The notes below the pieces were generated by a model. It worked only from the letters and a program-made list of their open reading frames with translations, did not search any database and was not told the DNA's origin. Made by a program: the position numbers and the translations under genes. A DNA stretch of 64,000 nucleotides from positions 1 to 64,000 of the forward strand of contig CANTFL010001353.1 in assembly GCA_947650285.1 (NCBI GenBank), in the 5' to 3' direction. The stretch comes from Hyaloperonospora brassicae. Its lineage: Eukaryota > Oomycota > Peronosporomycetes > Peronosporales > Peronosporaceae. This document shows, piece after piece, positions 34,542 to 44,945 of the stretch (position 1 is its first letter; every line of letters starts with the position of its first letter).

Positions 34542-37169
34542 TTAGGACACGAAGCCCAGCTCCACGGCCGCTTTATCAGCCTGGTTGCAAATGTCGTCAT
34601 CGTTACATAGGTTGCGCACATTCGTGAGCTTCTCAGGATCCTTGAGCTTGATGGCGAGTTGGAGCGCATCACTATACATGTCGAGATGAATAAACGTCTC
34701 GAACTTCTCGTCCACGGACGTGATGCGAGCCGTGTAGTTCTCGGCCTGCTGTTTCTCGCCTTCTTCAAGACACGCTATAGCAAACGCCTTGAAGCCGCAC
34801 GGCGGAGTCTTCTTTTCCATAGAAAACTTGTGCAGCGCATCCCACTGCCGCGTCTCAGCCAGAGCCTTGATCTTCACGCGGTACATCCGTTTGTCCGGCA
34901 CTTTGAACTTCTTCGCGAATGCTGCAACGACGGGCAGCAGCTTCGGCTCATACTTGCTATCACGTAGCAGCATCTTCATCGTGTTTGAGATAGACACGCC
35001 CACGAGCTTACGACGCTTTACATTTTCAGGCTTCTCTTCTAGCTTGCTTTGCTCCTGCAGCAGCTCTATTTGCTCCTCAGTAAGCTTGGCGTGAGCCGGT
35101 AGCTTTGCGTTGTTATACTTGCCCGTTGCTTCTTTCAATGCCGTGACCTTCTCGTCCAGATCCGAGGTCTGGAACGATAGCAATAAATCGCTCTCAGCAC
35201 TAGCCACATCAGTCCACAGCGCAGCGCTGCTCGAGCTTTTTGTAGCACGGTAGTACAAAAGCATGAGGTTTACGGCCTCGGCGTACATCGGCTCGCGGTT
35301 CAATACGTAGCGGAACTCGTCCATGGACGGTAGCGTGCGCTCTAGGTGGAAGAGTGCCATATAGATAAGATCCGTGTTATTGGACTCGAGTGACTTGCGA
35401 AGTGCTAACTCAAACTCGCCCATGGACAGCAGTAGTGGTACCTGGTCGGACGCGTTTTCTTCCAGATCCAAAAACATCGTAGCGAGCCGCCGCCGATTCA
35501 CACGCTCGGCACAGTTGGCAATGTCAGCGTACGAGACTAGCGTTGCCTTTTTCAGCTTTTTGCGCACGAGCGCCACCAGCTCTTCATCCGATGCGTTAGA
35601 TGATGTGGCCGCCTTTACCTTCTCGCAAGCCCAGTGCACTAGCACTCGATCCGTCGTAATGTTCAAATACTCGCAGATCTTGAGGGCCAGGAAATGGTGA
35701 CGCATTGCCACAAGCCGACTTACTACAACTTCTGCAGTCAGCCGGTCAAACTGCGTTATTGTCAAGGGGAAGCCAATGTCTTGCTGGCGCAGCGCATTCA
35801 ACACGCGGATCTTTCGACACATGTCAACAAACATCTCGGCATCCATCATAGAGTTGCCGCCTCCCGTTCCAGTGCCTCCCGATAGTGCCGACACAGCGTC
35901 CGTAGCCGAGTCTACAAAGCACTTGCCGTACGACGCAGCGCGCAACAAGGTCGTCTGCGACGCGTAGTCAAACTCGCTGCCCGCTGCGTCCACACAGTCC
36001 TTGATCGCATCTTCCAATGCGTTTTGACTCAATATAAAGCGAATGTGCTCATCGGCCTTGGCGTCGCCCGAGTCAAACGCGTCCAGCGCTTGAAACAACA
36101 TTGCCGCTGGCGCTGTCGAGCCAACGCCCTTAATGTTTTCGACACACGTCGGCACCCGAAGGACAATATCGTGCGATGATGCACTGTAGACTCGACAGCA
36201 GTCCACTTCCTGGGCCAGGACAATGCTTTCCGAGTACGGAAAGCGAAGCCACGAGCCATAGGGTCCGACCATGACGAGCCCTGCACTTGGCCAGTACATG
36301 AGCACGGAGTCTTCGCCACACCAGCACATGCGCTGGGGACTTGCTTTGCTCTGAGTATCAAACGTGAGGATCTTCTTGTCCATCATGGTATTCAGTACGG
36401 TCAAGATGCCGTCTTGCGAGAAGAGCGCCATAAAGAGCCCATTGGGGGCGATCGCGACCGCCGAGATCGGGGCCGCAATCGACTCGTGCAGCTTCATGTC
36501 CTGCACGCCGCTGTCTTTGTTCACAATCACGAGCGACCGGTTCGTCGTCCCCAGCAGCACGTCCGGGTAAATGCTCTTGAGGAACTTGGGCTCGAGCACC
36601 GCCATGCACGTGGGCGGGTTGGCCTCCGAGAGGCCGCAGTCCGGCAGCAACGAGACCTTCGGCCGCACAGAGTCCACGTCCAGCACCTGCACGAGCGCCA
36701 TCTTCTCCGTGAGCGCCACGAGGCCACTGCCCCAGGCCTCAAACGTGGCGATCTGGTCCAGCGACGCCGGCGGCAGCAGCGTGAAACGCGTCTCTTCGTC
36801 GCCCGTGAGGCCGAACGTGACGCACGTGCCGCTGGTAAAGACGCACAGCAGGCGCAGCTCGTCGGTCCATGTCATGTTTACGAGCACTTCGCGCGTCGTG
36901 TCAAACGCTGTCCAATCCACAGCGCCCAATTGCTGGCCACAGGCGTTGTAAAGCTGTAATGCACGGGATAAGGACGACGGCTCGGAGGACGGCGGGGCGG
37001 CCTTAAGCTGTTTTTTCACGTCGCGCAACAACGCGATTGGGCCCCCGAACGGCGCACAGGCGACGACGTAGTCGCGCAGGTCCACGACGTGCTGAGCGGC
37101 CCAGTCCATAGCGTAGAGCGGCCACTTCTGGTACTGCACTTTGCCGAGCGTGTGCCACTCGGTCTCCAT
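34542..37169 (-). CDS. VPS16: VPS16 homologue, core subunit of HOPS/CORVET tethering complexes
   Basis: The single-exon gene encodes 875 residues, close to the size of animal and yeast Vps16. The frame is open a few codons further upstream (a TTG), but the first ATG is at 37169-37167 and begins METEWHTLG, typical of the family N-terminus. Residues about 1-430 form the Vps16_N beta-propeller region (WPLYAMDWAAQHV, CMAVLEPKFL, PNGLFMALFSQDG, RMCWCGEDSVLMYWPS). Residues about 480-870 form the helical Vps16_C solenoid (FDRLTAEVVVSRLVAMRHH, LATMFLDLEENASDQVPLLL, YSDALQLAIKLKDPEKLTNV). In other eukaryotes Vps16 binds the SM protein Vps33 and holds the class C core together for fusion at endosomes and vacuoles. 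No truncation was seen. It lies upstream-to-downstream in the same orientation as the two minus-strand genes to its right. Confidence 0.95.
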   Translation of the reverse strand: METEWHTLGKVQYQKWPLYAMDWAAQHVVDLRDYVVACAPFGGPIALLRDVKKQLKAAPPSSEPSSLSRALQLYNACGQQLGAVDWTAFDTTREVLVNMTWTDELRLLCVFTSGTCVTFGLTGDEETRFTLLPPASLDQIATFEAWGSGLVALTEKMALVQVLDVDSVRPKVSLLPDCGLSEANPPTCMAVLEPKFLKSIYPDVLLGTTNRSLVIVNKDSGVQDMKLHESIAAPISAVAIAPNGLFMALFSQDGILTVLNTMMDKKILTFDTQSKASPQRMCWCGEDSVLMYWPSAGLVMVGPYGSWLRFPYSESIVLAQEVDCCRVYSASSHDIVLRVPTCVENIKGVGSTAPAAMLFQALDAFDSGDAKADEHIRFILSQNALEDAIKDCVDAAGSEFDYASQTTLLRAASYGKCFVDSATDAVSALSGGTGTGGGNSMMDAEMFVDMCRKIRVLNALRQQDIGFPLTITQFDRLTAEVVVSRLVAMRHHFLALKICEYLNITTDRVLVHWACEKVKAATSSNASDEELVALVRKKLKKATLVSYADIANCAERVNRRRLATMFLDLEENASDQVPLLLSMGEFELALRKSLESNNTDLIYMALFHLERTLPSMDEFRYVLNREPMYAEAVNLMLLYYRATKSSSSAALWTDVASAESDLLLSFQTSDLDEKVTALKEATGKYNNAKLPAHAKLTEEQIELLQEQSKLEEKPENVKRRKLVGVSISNTMKMLLRDSKYEPKLLPVVAAFAKKFKVPDKRMYRVKIKALAETRQWDALHKFSMEKKTPPCGFKAFAIACLEEGEKQQAENYTARITSVDEKFETFIHLDMYSDALQLAIKLKDPEKLTNVRNLCNDDDICNQADKAAVELGFVS

Positions 37170-37894
37170 GACGGCCGATAACAAGGGAGAGCGAGGGGGG
37201 AGAGAGGAGGAAGGACGTGGACGAGCGGCTCTTGTGCGGTAGGATATGACGATATGGCGGACAAACGCGAGGCGCGTGTGCTATCCTGAACGGCTGTGCG
37301 GGGACTATGCGGTCAGCTGCGGGATAGCGAGTGGCTGGAAATCGATCGGTCAGCTGAAAAACGAAATATCGTACAAACTGGTCGACGTGTTTTTTAAGAC
37401 GTGGTCGTGATAGGAGGACTACTACAAATAAGTGCTGGACGACTGACTACGCCTACTACTTCTATGTATAATAGTACAAACGCGTATCGTAGTAGTACTA
37501 CAATGTGCGATTAAATGACTTGCTTGCGTCGGGCGACTGACGTCGTCTCTACAGCTACTATCGCTTTCTTGCTACTGGTGCATTGCAACAGCTTCTAGTA
37601 CCACTACGTGGAGTACTAAGTAAGTATTGTCGCGGCGCAGTTCCGTGCGCTCTGTTTGTTTACCATTTCTAGAAAGTCGCAACCAGAGCAAGTGAGCACA
37701 TGTACAGTGTTGTCTCCGTTTACTCTCTAGAACACACACACACATACGTTCGGCAATTGTCCGTCGATTTACAGACGCGCAAATTGCCACTGGAGTCGTA
37801 GCATCAGACTTCCAGTTGGCCGAGAGATCACGAGCCTCTGATCTGTCGTGCAAAAGGCGTCTTCTTCGACGCTTAGCTGCGTTGACGCGTCTTG
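37170..37894. other. Intergenic region, VPS16 promoter side
   Basis: 725 bp between the VPS16 start and the end of the channel gene, both on the minus strand. It contains a short CA run at about 37733-37745. No TATA box or clear oomycete Inr was found upstream of VPS16. Confidence 0.5.
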
Positions 37895-40800
37895 TCACAC
37901 CTGGCGCCACGTGCCATAATCTCCGAGATCCTGCGGGCCAAAGCTCATGCGCATGGACTTCCGCAGAGCCGGTTCGCGGTACATGTCACTCGAGTTGGCG
38001 TCAGGTTCGGCCAACAGGTCCGAGTCGCTCATGGCCGGGAAGACCAAAAGCGGCGACAGCTCATTCAGCGGTTCCAATGGCCGTTGCACTTTAGCTCGAG
38101 CCTCTTCGTCGCCGGCAGGAGGTTCTGCAGACTCACACTGTTCTTTTGCACCGCTTTCATCGACCGGCTGACGAGAGCTCGAGCGCAGCATGTGCAGCGG
38201 AATCTCACCCAACTTGGTCGTCGTACAGGCAGTCTGGACACTACTGCTGCGCTCGGGGCACGTGTAGTCATTGCGTACAATCATGTGGCGTTGCCGCTCC
38301 TTGTCGCGCACGTATCCCCACAGCGCGACAATGTACGTGCCCATGAGTAGCACGAGCACAGCAGCACTTTGTGATGTCGTGCCTCGTTCGAGGATGAAAC
38401 CACTCATGGCACCGAGGTACAAGAGCAGGCTCACACACGTAGCATGAGTCGCCGTGCGAGCAATGCTGCCGCGTCCCTTGATGCGACGCCGCACATTCAG
38501 CAGCGAGTACTTGTCCACGCCATGCTGCATCGCAAAGTACAGCGTGCCAAGAGGAAGAATCAGTGGCACAACCGTGCTGAACATGAGCACGACAGTCAGC
38601 GTACTGATCTGCACGGCCGACTGCGTGCCCGTGTAAAATTGGTCTGCTTCCACGGCCTGAACCTGCTCTCGCGGTGTCAATGCACGCGGCCTTGCCCACG
38701 AGAATTTCACATACTCTGTAGCGCGCAGCAGCACAAGTGCGGTACCCAAGAAACAGCGCTGGAGGATATAGTCCACGTAGAAGATGCCCGAATTGTGCAA
38801 GAAAAGCGTTCCGAGCATACCCAGCACCTCGCCGTCGTTTTGCAAGTACAAGATGACGGCATCGATCGACATGAAGGCCAAACTCGGTACGAAGATGGTG
38901 TTGAAAATCAGGTACACAGACGCCGTGCGCAAGATCAACCGTTCCTTGGCCGAGTCCGTCGAGATAGGCTGGATACGCCCAGCAATCTGCAGCACGTTCA
39001 GCAATACTGCGTTGATCATCACCAGGATAAGCGTGGGGATGTAGCTTGCTAGCAGCTTGGCCATGGATGGCGACACCCTCTTGAGCAGCTCACCAAGCTG
39101 CGCCACGAAGTCGGACAAGGATTGAGCCGCGTTCGTCGAGTACGATGAGCTGCTCGAGATGGCCGATGTCACAGCAATGGGAGACGTGAACAGTAGAAGC
39201 ACCACCAGAATGCACACGTTCACCAGCAATACCACCACTGTGCGCTTCGCAAAAGGGAATGACACACTCTGCCAGTCAATGTCATCAGGTTCAGGAGCTG
39301 CCCCCAGCTGCCAGCGCGTAAGACCCAGCTCGCGAACATACCGCACAAGCCGCGGCTGCGCGTGTTCTGGAAAGCGAGCGAGGATCGATGTGATACTCTG
39401 ATTACGCGCTCGGCGGACAAAACGCGCACGGAGTCTTGCGGACTTGAAGATCACAAACGCACGTCCCGCACCCTTGTTCTCGTGCAATATGCGAGACAAG
39501 CACGTCATCTCGTCCTCTCGGAGCTTCTCGATGTGACGCGCAAGTCGTGACTCCTGCTCGTCCATCGGGACAGGTTTCATGCACCACTTGAGACAGCAAA
39601 ACAAGTTGGCCAGCATCAAACGGAGCGACGGGATCATCATACCACCCGGCAATAGACGGAGCGACCACGACAGCTTCTCGCCATCGAGCTCACGTTTGTG
39701 CAGAATCTTCATGCGCGCCAGCTGCACTTCTTCACTGCGTCGACGAGCTTGCAGCTTGTGGAACTCGGCCAGATTAAACACGACACTCACGTCTTCCACG
39801 TAGCCAGGAAAGACTTCGTCCAGCAGACGCAGCATTCGCTGCTCGCGAAGGTTCTTGGGCACTCCTCGGTCGATAAAGAGCGATCTGTTGCTTAATGTCG
39901 AGGGCTGCATGCCAATGAGATGTGTTCGTTTCGACGGCTCCGACTGCGCTTCTTCCACCACGTTTCCATTCTCCTCCCTCTGCTTGTCCTTTTCCTCAGC
40001 AGGCAAACAGCCGTTCTTCGCGTCGTCCGTCTCTTCCTTTCCAGTCGACAAGTCAACGTCTTCTGGTGCTGCAGCGTTTTCTTTTATGATCGCTGACTTG
40101 ACTTCTTCCCCCGCTGGCTGGTCCGCTGCAGCCACACTAGCGGCGTTCGAGACAATGGACGACGACCGGTGCATCAATCGCCCGTCCCTTCCACTCGCTC
40201 GACCCGATGAATCGCCCGTCGGCATCGTGGCCAACGCACTCAGTTTCCGATAGTACACCACAAACACCAGCGTCGTCACGTAACACGTGACCACCGGCAC
40301 CCACAGGTACGGCGACTCGTGCGGCATCACTCGGATCGTCGCATGCGCGAACGACCACCACTTGGTATCACTGTCACTTGCAGCAGCTTTTGCGTCGCCC
40401 GTCGCTTGATTCACTGCACCAAAGTCCGTTGTCGTCGCGCCTGAGCCGTCTGCAATGGCTCCAATGCTCTTCGCTGCGGCTTTTGCCGCTGCCTCTACGT
40501 CATGCATTGCGTTCGCGCCAATCGCGAGGTACAACGGCAGCAACACGAGCACTGCAAAGACGCTCAGGACGCCAAGAAGACGGGCCGTGTACTGCTGGTA
40601 CAGCAGGTAGAACGTGCCTTCGGGGCCGAGTCGGCGCTCGACGTCCGTGTCTCGAATCGGTGTGTGCCACAGCAACTCGCGCCACTTCTGCAGCGTAAAC
40701 GCGGCCGGCGCCTGCCCCGCCAGCGACAGCAGCGCGCGCGAGCCAAAGCGAAAGAGACTGAAGCGCGAGCTGCGCGCCCGCGCTTGGAACACTGCGAGCG

Positions 40801-40936
40801 CCATGAGGAAGAGCGCACCGTTGAAGCTGAGGACGAAGCCCATGCCCTGCCAGCCCATGGCCGCGTCTTTGGCGACCGTCGCATTGTAGTCGACGTGCCA
40901 AATGTTACTACTGGACGGCGACGCGGCGGCGCTCAT
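37895..40936 (-). CDS. OSCA/CSC1/TMEM63-type (DUF221, RSN1_7TM) cation channel
   Basis: The single-exon gene encodes 1013 residues from the ATG at 40936-40934. The topology matches the family. An N-terminal helix (about 28-48, GFVLSFNGALFLMALAVF) and two more helices (about 118-140 and 205-228) precede a long cytosolic domain. That domain includes LFIDRGVPKNLREQR, FNLAEFHKL, the AFVIFKSARLRARFVRR beta element and the ARFPEHAQPRLVRYVREL and WQSVSFP motifs. It is followed by the 7-TM core, starting VVLLVNVCILVVLLLF and including LILVMINAVLLNVLQIAGRI and FYVDYILQRCFLGTALVLLR. The cytosolic loop near residues 235-345 carries an acidic Glu/Lys/Asp-rich insertion. The C-terminal tail is Ser-rich and cytosolic. 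Family members are mechanically or osmotically gated, calcium-permeable channels of plasma or endolysosomal membranes. Its exact location here is unknown. Confidence 0.9.
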   Translation of the reverse strand: MSAAASPSSSNIWHVDYNATVAKDAAMGWQGMGFVLSFNGALFLMALAVFQARARSSRFSLFRFGSRALLSLAGQAPAAFTLQKWRELLWHTPIRDTDVERRLGPEGTFYLLYQQYTARLLGVLSVFAVLVLLPLYLAIGANAMHDVEAAAKAAAKSIGAIADGSGATTTDFGAVNQATGDAKAAASDSDTKWWSFAHATIRVMPHESPYLWVPVVTCYVTTLVFVVYYRKLSALATMPTGDSSGRASGRDGRLMHRSSSIVSNAASVAAADQPAGEEVKSAIIKENAAAPEDVDLSTGKEETDDAKNGCLPAEEKDKQREENGNVVEEAQSEPSKRTHLIGMQPSTLSNRSLFIDRGVPKNLREQRMLRLLDEVFPGYVEDVSVVFNLAEFHKLQARRRSEEVQLARMKILHKRELDGEKLSWSLRLLPGGMMIPSLRLMLANLFCCLKWCMKPVPMDEQESRLARHIEKLREDEMTCLSRILHENKGAGRAFVIFKSARLRARFVRRARNQSITSILARFPEHAQPRLVRYVRELGLTRWQLGAAPEPDDIDWQSVSFPFAKRTVVVLLVNVCILVVLLLFTSPIAVTSAISSSSSYSTNAAQSLSDFVAQLGELLKRVSPSMAKLLASYIPTLILVMINAVLLNVLQIAGRIQPISTDSAKERLILRTASVYLIFNTIFVPSLAFMSIDAVILYLQNDGEVLGMLGTLFLHNSGIFYVDYILQRCFLGTALVLLRATEYVKFSWARPRALTPREQVQAVEADQFYTGTQSAVQISTLTVVLMFSTVVPLILPLGTLYFAMQHGVDKYSLLNVRRRIKGRGSIARTATHATCVSLLLYLGAMSGFILERGTTSQSAAVLVLLMGTYIVALWGYVRDKERQRHMIVRNDYTCPERSSSVQTACTTTKLGEIPLHMLRSSSRQPVDESGAKEQCESAEPPAGDEEARAKVQRPLEPLNELSPLLVFPAMSDSDLLAEPDANSSDMYREPALRKSMRMSFGPQDLGDYGTWRQV

Positions 40937-41391
40937 GTTCGTTGGCGACTGAGGGAGTGGTTACGAAACGATTTGCTTGGGCGCGCGAGGGGGTACACAC
41001 AGAGCGGAGTGGCAAAAGATATTCGATTCGAAAGGTCGTGGGGACAAATCACTGGACGATCCCCGCACGACGACGTGCATCGACTTTTTTCTGACCGGTG
41101 GTCATCACAGCGACAGACGATATAATAAAGCGCTTGGTAAGACCGGCACGGACGTGCGCTATCGAAAGTGATCCCGACTTTTTCAATTAACGCGCCCTAT
41201 GTTCTGCTTTTTTCTTCTTCTTTTCTTCTCGTTTTTGTACCGGGATACTTGCCTTGTGTGCCAAGTCGACACGTATCGCTCTCGTCCAGCCAATCCAGCA
41301 CAGACACCAACTGCTGACTCCTCTTGCTGCCGTGCAGCACCTCCACAGAGACAGACGCACCCTCGACGATGACCTCGTGCACAAAGACGGC
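40937..41391. other. Intergenic region with an in-frame open extension of the upstream PDI-C gene
   Basis: 455 bp lie between the channel gene and the PDI-C gene (both minus). On the minus strand, 41391-41197 continues the PDI-C frame after its TAA for 64 codons (AVFVHEVIVEGASVSVEVLH...) with protein-like composition. The rest is unremarkable. Confidence 0.5.
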
Positions 41392-42930
41392 TTACAGCAC
41401 TTTCTTGTTCAGCGCGCGTGACGTCTGGTGGATGAGTTGGTCCACGATCCCAATGACTGTGAACACGCCGCCGATGATCGCGCACATGGACGTGAGGAAG
41501 TGGTACAGCGGCACAGTGTCCTCCGAGATGCGCACCGACATGGGCGAGAGGTCGTAGCGGAACATGATGGACGGCAGGTCCTCCGTCTCCACGTACTCGT
41601 TCGAGTGCGCCGTGTACTTGTACACGTTGATCGCCGAGCCATTGCTCTGCACGTACGCATTCGTGACCACTTTGATGTAGTGCACGTACGTGTGGTTCCT
41701 GTTGAACGACGTGAAGTCCATGTTGTCCAACCGGTGCGTGTACAGCTGCGCCTGCGCCATCGCGGGCAACTTGGCCATGTCGCGGGCCGCCAGGTCTTCG
41801 CCAAACCACAGCCCGCCCACCGTGTGCGACGCATTCACGAGCGACGAGTCCATCGAGTAGGCCGGATTCGACAAGTGCACGTGGAAGTTGCCGGGCACGC
41901 GCTTGACGTTCAAGTGGCCAAACAGACGACATCCTTCGGGGCCAACGGCGGAGCGAGCGATCGCCAGGCCTTGCTCGTGCGCCTTCTTCTTGTCCTCTTC
42001 ATGATACTTCTTCTTCCGCGCTTCCACGTGGTCGACTTCGCCAGCCATCAGCTGTTTAAACTTGTCCACAAACGCATCGAGCGTCCGGTCGCCAAAGTAC
42101 ATCTCGACCGGCGAGGTGTCGCCGTCCTTGTAAAACAGAATGCTCGGGTACGCGCGGATGTAGTGCTTCATGCAGAGCTCTGGATGCGCCTGGCAGTCCA
42201 CCGACGCTACCCGTAGCTGCTGTCCATAGTGCAGCGACGGCAGCGTCTTGGCCACGCGCAGCCACACTGGCTCGAGTCTTTTGCACCAGACACACCACGG
42301 CGCGAAAAAGTCAACGGCCACGTAGTGATGTTCGTTCAGGAACGGCTCAAACGTCTCCTCGGTAAGCTCCGTCACTACCGCGTCCGACTCGGGCAAGTCG
42401 CCGTACTCGTCGTCATTGGTAAACAGCGGCATGACCTGCTTATCCCGTGCAAGTCCGACGCCGCGGCCCTTCTGGTCCAGACGGATCTTGTAGATGTTCG
42501 ACGTCATGTTGTGCTTGCGCGTGCCCGTCATGTCCGACACGTCGACGCTCGCGAACTCGCACGGCAAGTCCGGGACCGTAATATTGAAGTTGATGCGCAT
42601 CGTCTGGTCCAGTTCTTCGTCCATGACAATGTCGTACTTGTAGTCGACCGTCAGGTAGCTGTTGAACTCGAGGATGAAGAGCACGAACATGACGAGGCAG
42701 CCGAATATCGACAGACTCACGCCCGGCAGCGTGCTCACAGTCAGGTCCTGCAACAAACAGAGAGGCACAGAGACAGAGAGACAATAGCAGGGGGAAGAGC
42801 ACACACGTTAGGCGTTGCAACGGTAGCGCGTCATGCACAGCAATCGACAACAGCGCTGTGGCTCGACGGTGCGTACCTCGGGGATCTTTTTGTAAAAGTC
42901 CCATTTCTTCAGCACGTCAATGGCGCCCAT
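41392..42930 (-). CDS. PDI-C type protein: ERGIC/ERV domains flanking a thioredoxin domain
   Basis: Two exons: 42930-42877 (18 codons, MGAIDVLKKWDFYKKIPE) and 42747-41392, joined in phase across a 129-bp GT-AG intron, giving 469 residues. The joined start matches the ERGIC_N signature (LKxxDxYxKxPxDL...S) and leads into a transmembrane helix (about 29-47, LSIFGCLVMFVLFILEF). A thioredoxin-like domain (about 140-255) has the redox motif CVWC at about residues 160-163. A C-terminal ERV41/46-like luminal domain (about 290-425) ends in a second helix (FLTSMCAIIGGVFTVIGIV). The last four residues are KKVL, a KKXX COPI retrieval signal, which supports the TAA as the working stop. Plant PDIL5-3/5-4 have the same layout. 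Expected role: disulfide chemistry on cargo cycling between ER and Golgi. Confidence 0.9.
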
Positions 42931-43410
42931 GATCGCCAGTCGCTTCTTTGTGTTTAGTCCGTAAGCGATCGATCAACCGGTTGGTCACTCAGTCACTTCG
43001 TCAGCCGACGCGATGCGCTGCAGCAACGAAAACACACACACTGCGCAATGTCTGTGCGCCTCTACTGGAGCTGCTCTCGGGGCAACGGACTGATTACGAT
43101 TGTGTCGATTCGAGTGGTCCGCGCTCGCGTCTTACGTGGCGATCGCCCACGGGGGGGGTCGGGGCCGCTGGTATCGGTTTTCACAGGGAACACCACACCA
43201 CACCACACCACACCCACCAAACACCCGCACAACGCGACGACGCGCCCGAAATCGGACTTTGCGCGATGCGCCACGGTACGGCGACCGCGCCGGCTCATGT
43301 CGCACGGCCGCGCCCGTCACTCGCCGCTTTCGCCCGCACAAGTGCCGGCCCCAGCGCCGCCTCTTGAACCGCCGCTGCAATCGCGCGACGTGCGACTGCT
43401 CGTGCCCCGT
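42931..43410. other. Divergent promoter region between PDI-C and zinc-ribbon genes
   Basis: 480 bp separate two genes that point away from each other. It contains a G-run (43151-43158) and a CCACA pentamer array (43191-43214). No TATA box or clear Inr. Confidence 0.5.
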
Positions 43411-44945
43411 ATGGTCTTCTGCGGCGAGTGCGGGTCGCCACTGGCGCCCAGCGACCTGCAGGCGCCCACGTGTCCGCATTGCGGTGCGTGTCCGCATTGC
43501 GCATTGCGCGCGCGCGCGCGGTCTGTTCTTTCCCCTGTCTAATCGAATAGGGCGTGCTTGTATTGTGTTTGGCAGGTCAAGCCCGCCCCGGGGTCGACGC
43601 AGCGCTGCCGCCCGCCGATGCTGCGCAGGCGCTCGCCGAGTACGAAGCGCAGCAGCGCGCGGCGGTGGAGCACGCGAACGCCCGTCGACAAGCAGAGCTC
43701 GAGGCGCAGCGGCAGCAGCATCTCGAGGTGGCGCAGGCCGCGCGCGCCCGACGCGAAGCGGCCGAGCGCGAGGCGCAGGAGAAACTCGCGAAAGCGGCGA
43801 AGCTGCGGGCAGCAGCGCTGGCGGCGCAGGAGGAGCTGGAGAAACAGGAGGCGAAGCGCGTGGCAAAAGAGCGGCAGCGGGAAGAGAGTCGGCGGCTGCG
43901 CGAGGAGCAGCAGCGACGGGAAGCGAAGCGCCGTGCGGCGCAGGAGGACGCGCGACGCGCGTTTGAAGCCAAACGGGAAGAGGAGCAGCGCTGGGCGCAA
44001 GCGAAAGAGGACGAGGACCGCTTGCGGCGCGAGGCCGTGCGCCTGTCGACGCTGTCCGAGTCGGCAGCGGCGCTGGTCGCTGCGACGTCGAGTGCAGCGG
44101 CTGCGCCGGCAGCGGCAGCGACAACAATTGCGTGTGTGCAGTGCAACGCGTCGCTGAAAGCCGCGCAGAAATTCTGCTTGCAATGCGGCACGAAAGTCGC
44201 TGCTGCTCCTGTTGCTGTCACGTCTGGCAGTAGCTGGTCGTCGCCTGCTGCTGGGAACGCTGTGGGCGGCAGTGGCTTTGCTGCGCCGTTGCAGCGCACC
44301 CAGTCGTCGCTGTCGAATTCGTCGTCGTCGTCCTCATTTTCCCTGCCAGGCGGCGACCACAAGTGCACGACGTGCAGTTTCACGCTCAAGGCAGCACAGA
44401 AATTCTGCCCAAAGTGCGGGTCGAAGGTACTTGGTGCTGCACCGGCGCCAGCAGCGATGCCGTCGCCTGCGTCTTCTGTTAGCTCGGTATCTTCTTTCTC
44501 GGCTTTGGAGCTCACACCGGCAACACCGAGTGCTTGCACGGGGTGTAGCAAGCCCGTGAAGCCCACGCAGAAGTTTTGCTTGCACTGTGGAACTAAGGTG
44601 ACGGCAGCCGCTACACCCGCTGCCGTGGCCCCAAGTTTGCCGTCATCGTCGTACGCGACTGTGCCGTTGCCTGCACCGATCCCTACATTCGGATCGCAAT
44701 CAGCGTCCGCTTCGCAGCCTAGCACGAAGCGCTGCCCGACGTGCAGCAAAGAGTGCAAGTTTGGGGCCAAGTTTTGCATGGGCTGTGGCTTCAATTTTGC
44801 CAAGAGCGACGAAGAAGAAGTCGCGCGGAACATGGAGACGGCACGTCTGCGTCGACAGGGAGTTCGGGACCAAGAGCAGCAGCAGCGTCAGCAGGCTTCG
44901 CTAATGGCCAACCAGGCTGCACAAGCGTTCCAGCCGTCCTGGTGA
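43411..44945 (+). CDS. Coiled-coil protein with five CxxC...CxxC zinc ribbons
   Basis: Exon 1 is 43411-43483 and exon 2 is 43576-44945, with a 92-bp GT-AG intron splitting a Gly codon (TGC G|GT); the product is 480 residues. Splicing completes the first zinc ribbon, MVFCGECG...CPHCGQ, with Cys 4, 7, 21 and 24. Residues about 40-185 are an uninterrupted Ala/Glu/Arg/Gln-rich coiled coil (EEQQRREAKRRAAQEDARR). Four further ribbons follow between Ser/Ala/Pro-rich linkers: CVQC...KFCLQCG, CTTC...KFCPKCG, CTGC...KFCLHCG and CPTC...KFCMGCG. The last residues are Gln-rich. The repeated AQKFCxxCGxKV cores indicate internal duplication. I know no characterised protein of this architecture. Zinc-ribbon tandems of this kind commonly bind protein or nucleic acid, so a scaffold role is only an inference. 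Confidence 0.85.

Noticed and set aside
36414..36959. 181-codon plus-strand frame inside VPS16
   Set aside because: His/Arg-rich shadow of the real minus-strand gene.
38444..39052. 202-codon plus-strand frame inside the channel gene
   Set aside because: Shadow frame opposite the conserved 7-TM region.
43132..44833. Long minus-strand open frames (331 and 418 codons)
   Set aside because: They are antisense to the GC-rich zinc-ribbon/coiled-coil gene; Ala/Arg/Pro-rich shadow frames are expected there, while the plus frame has repeated zinc ribbons and a consistent intron.
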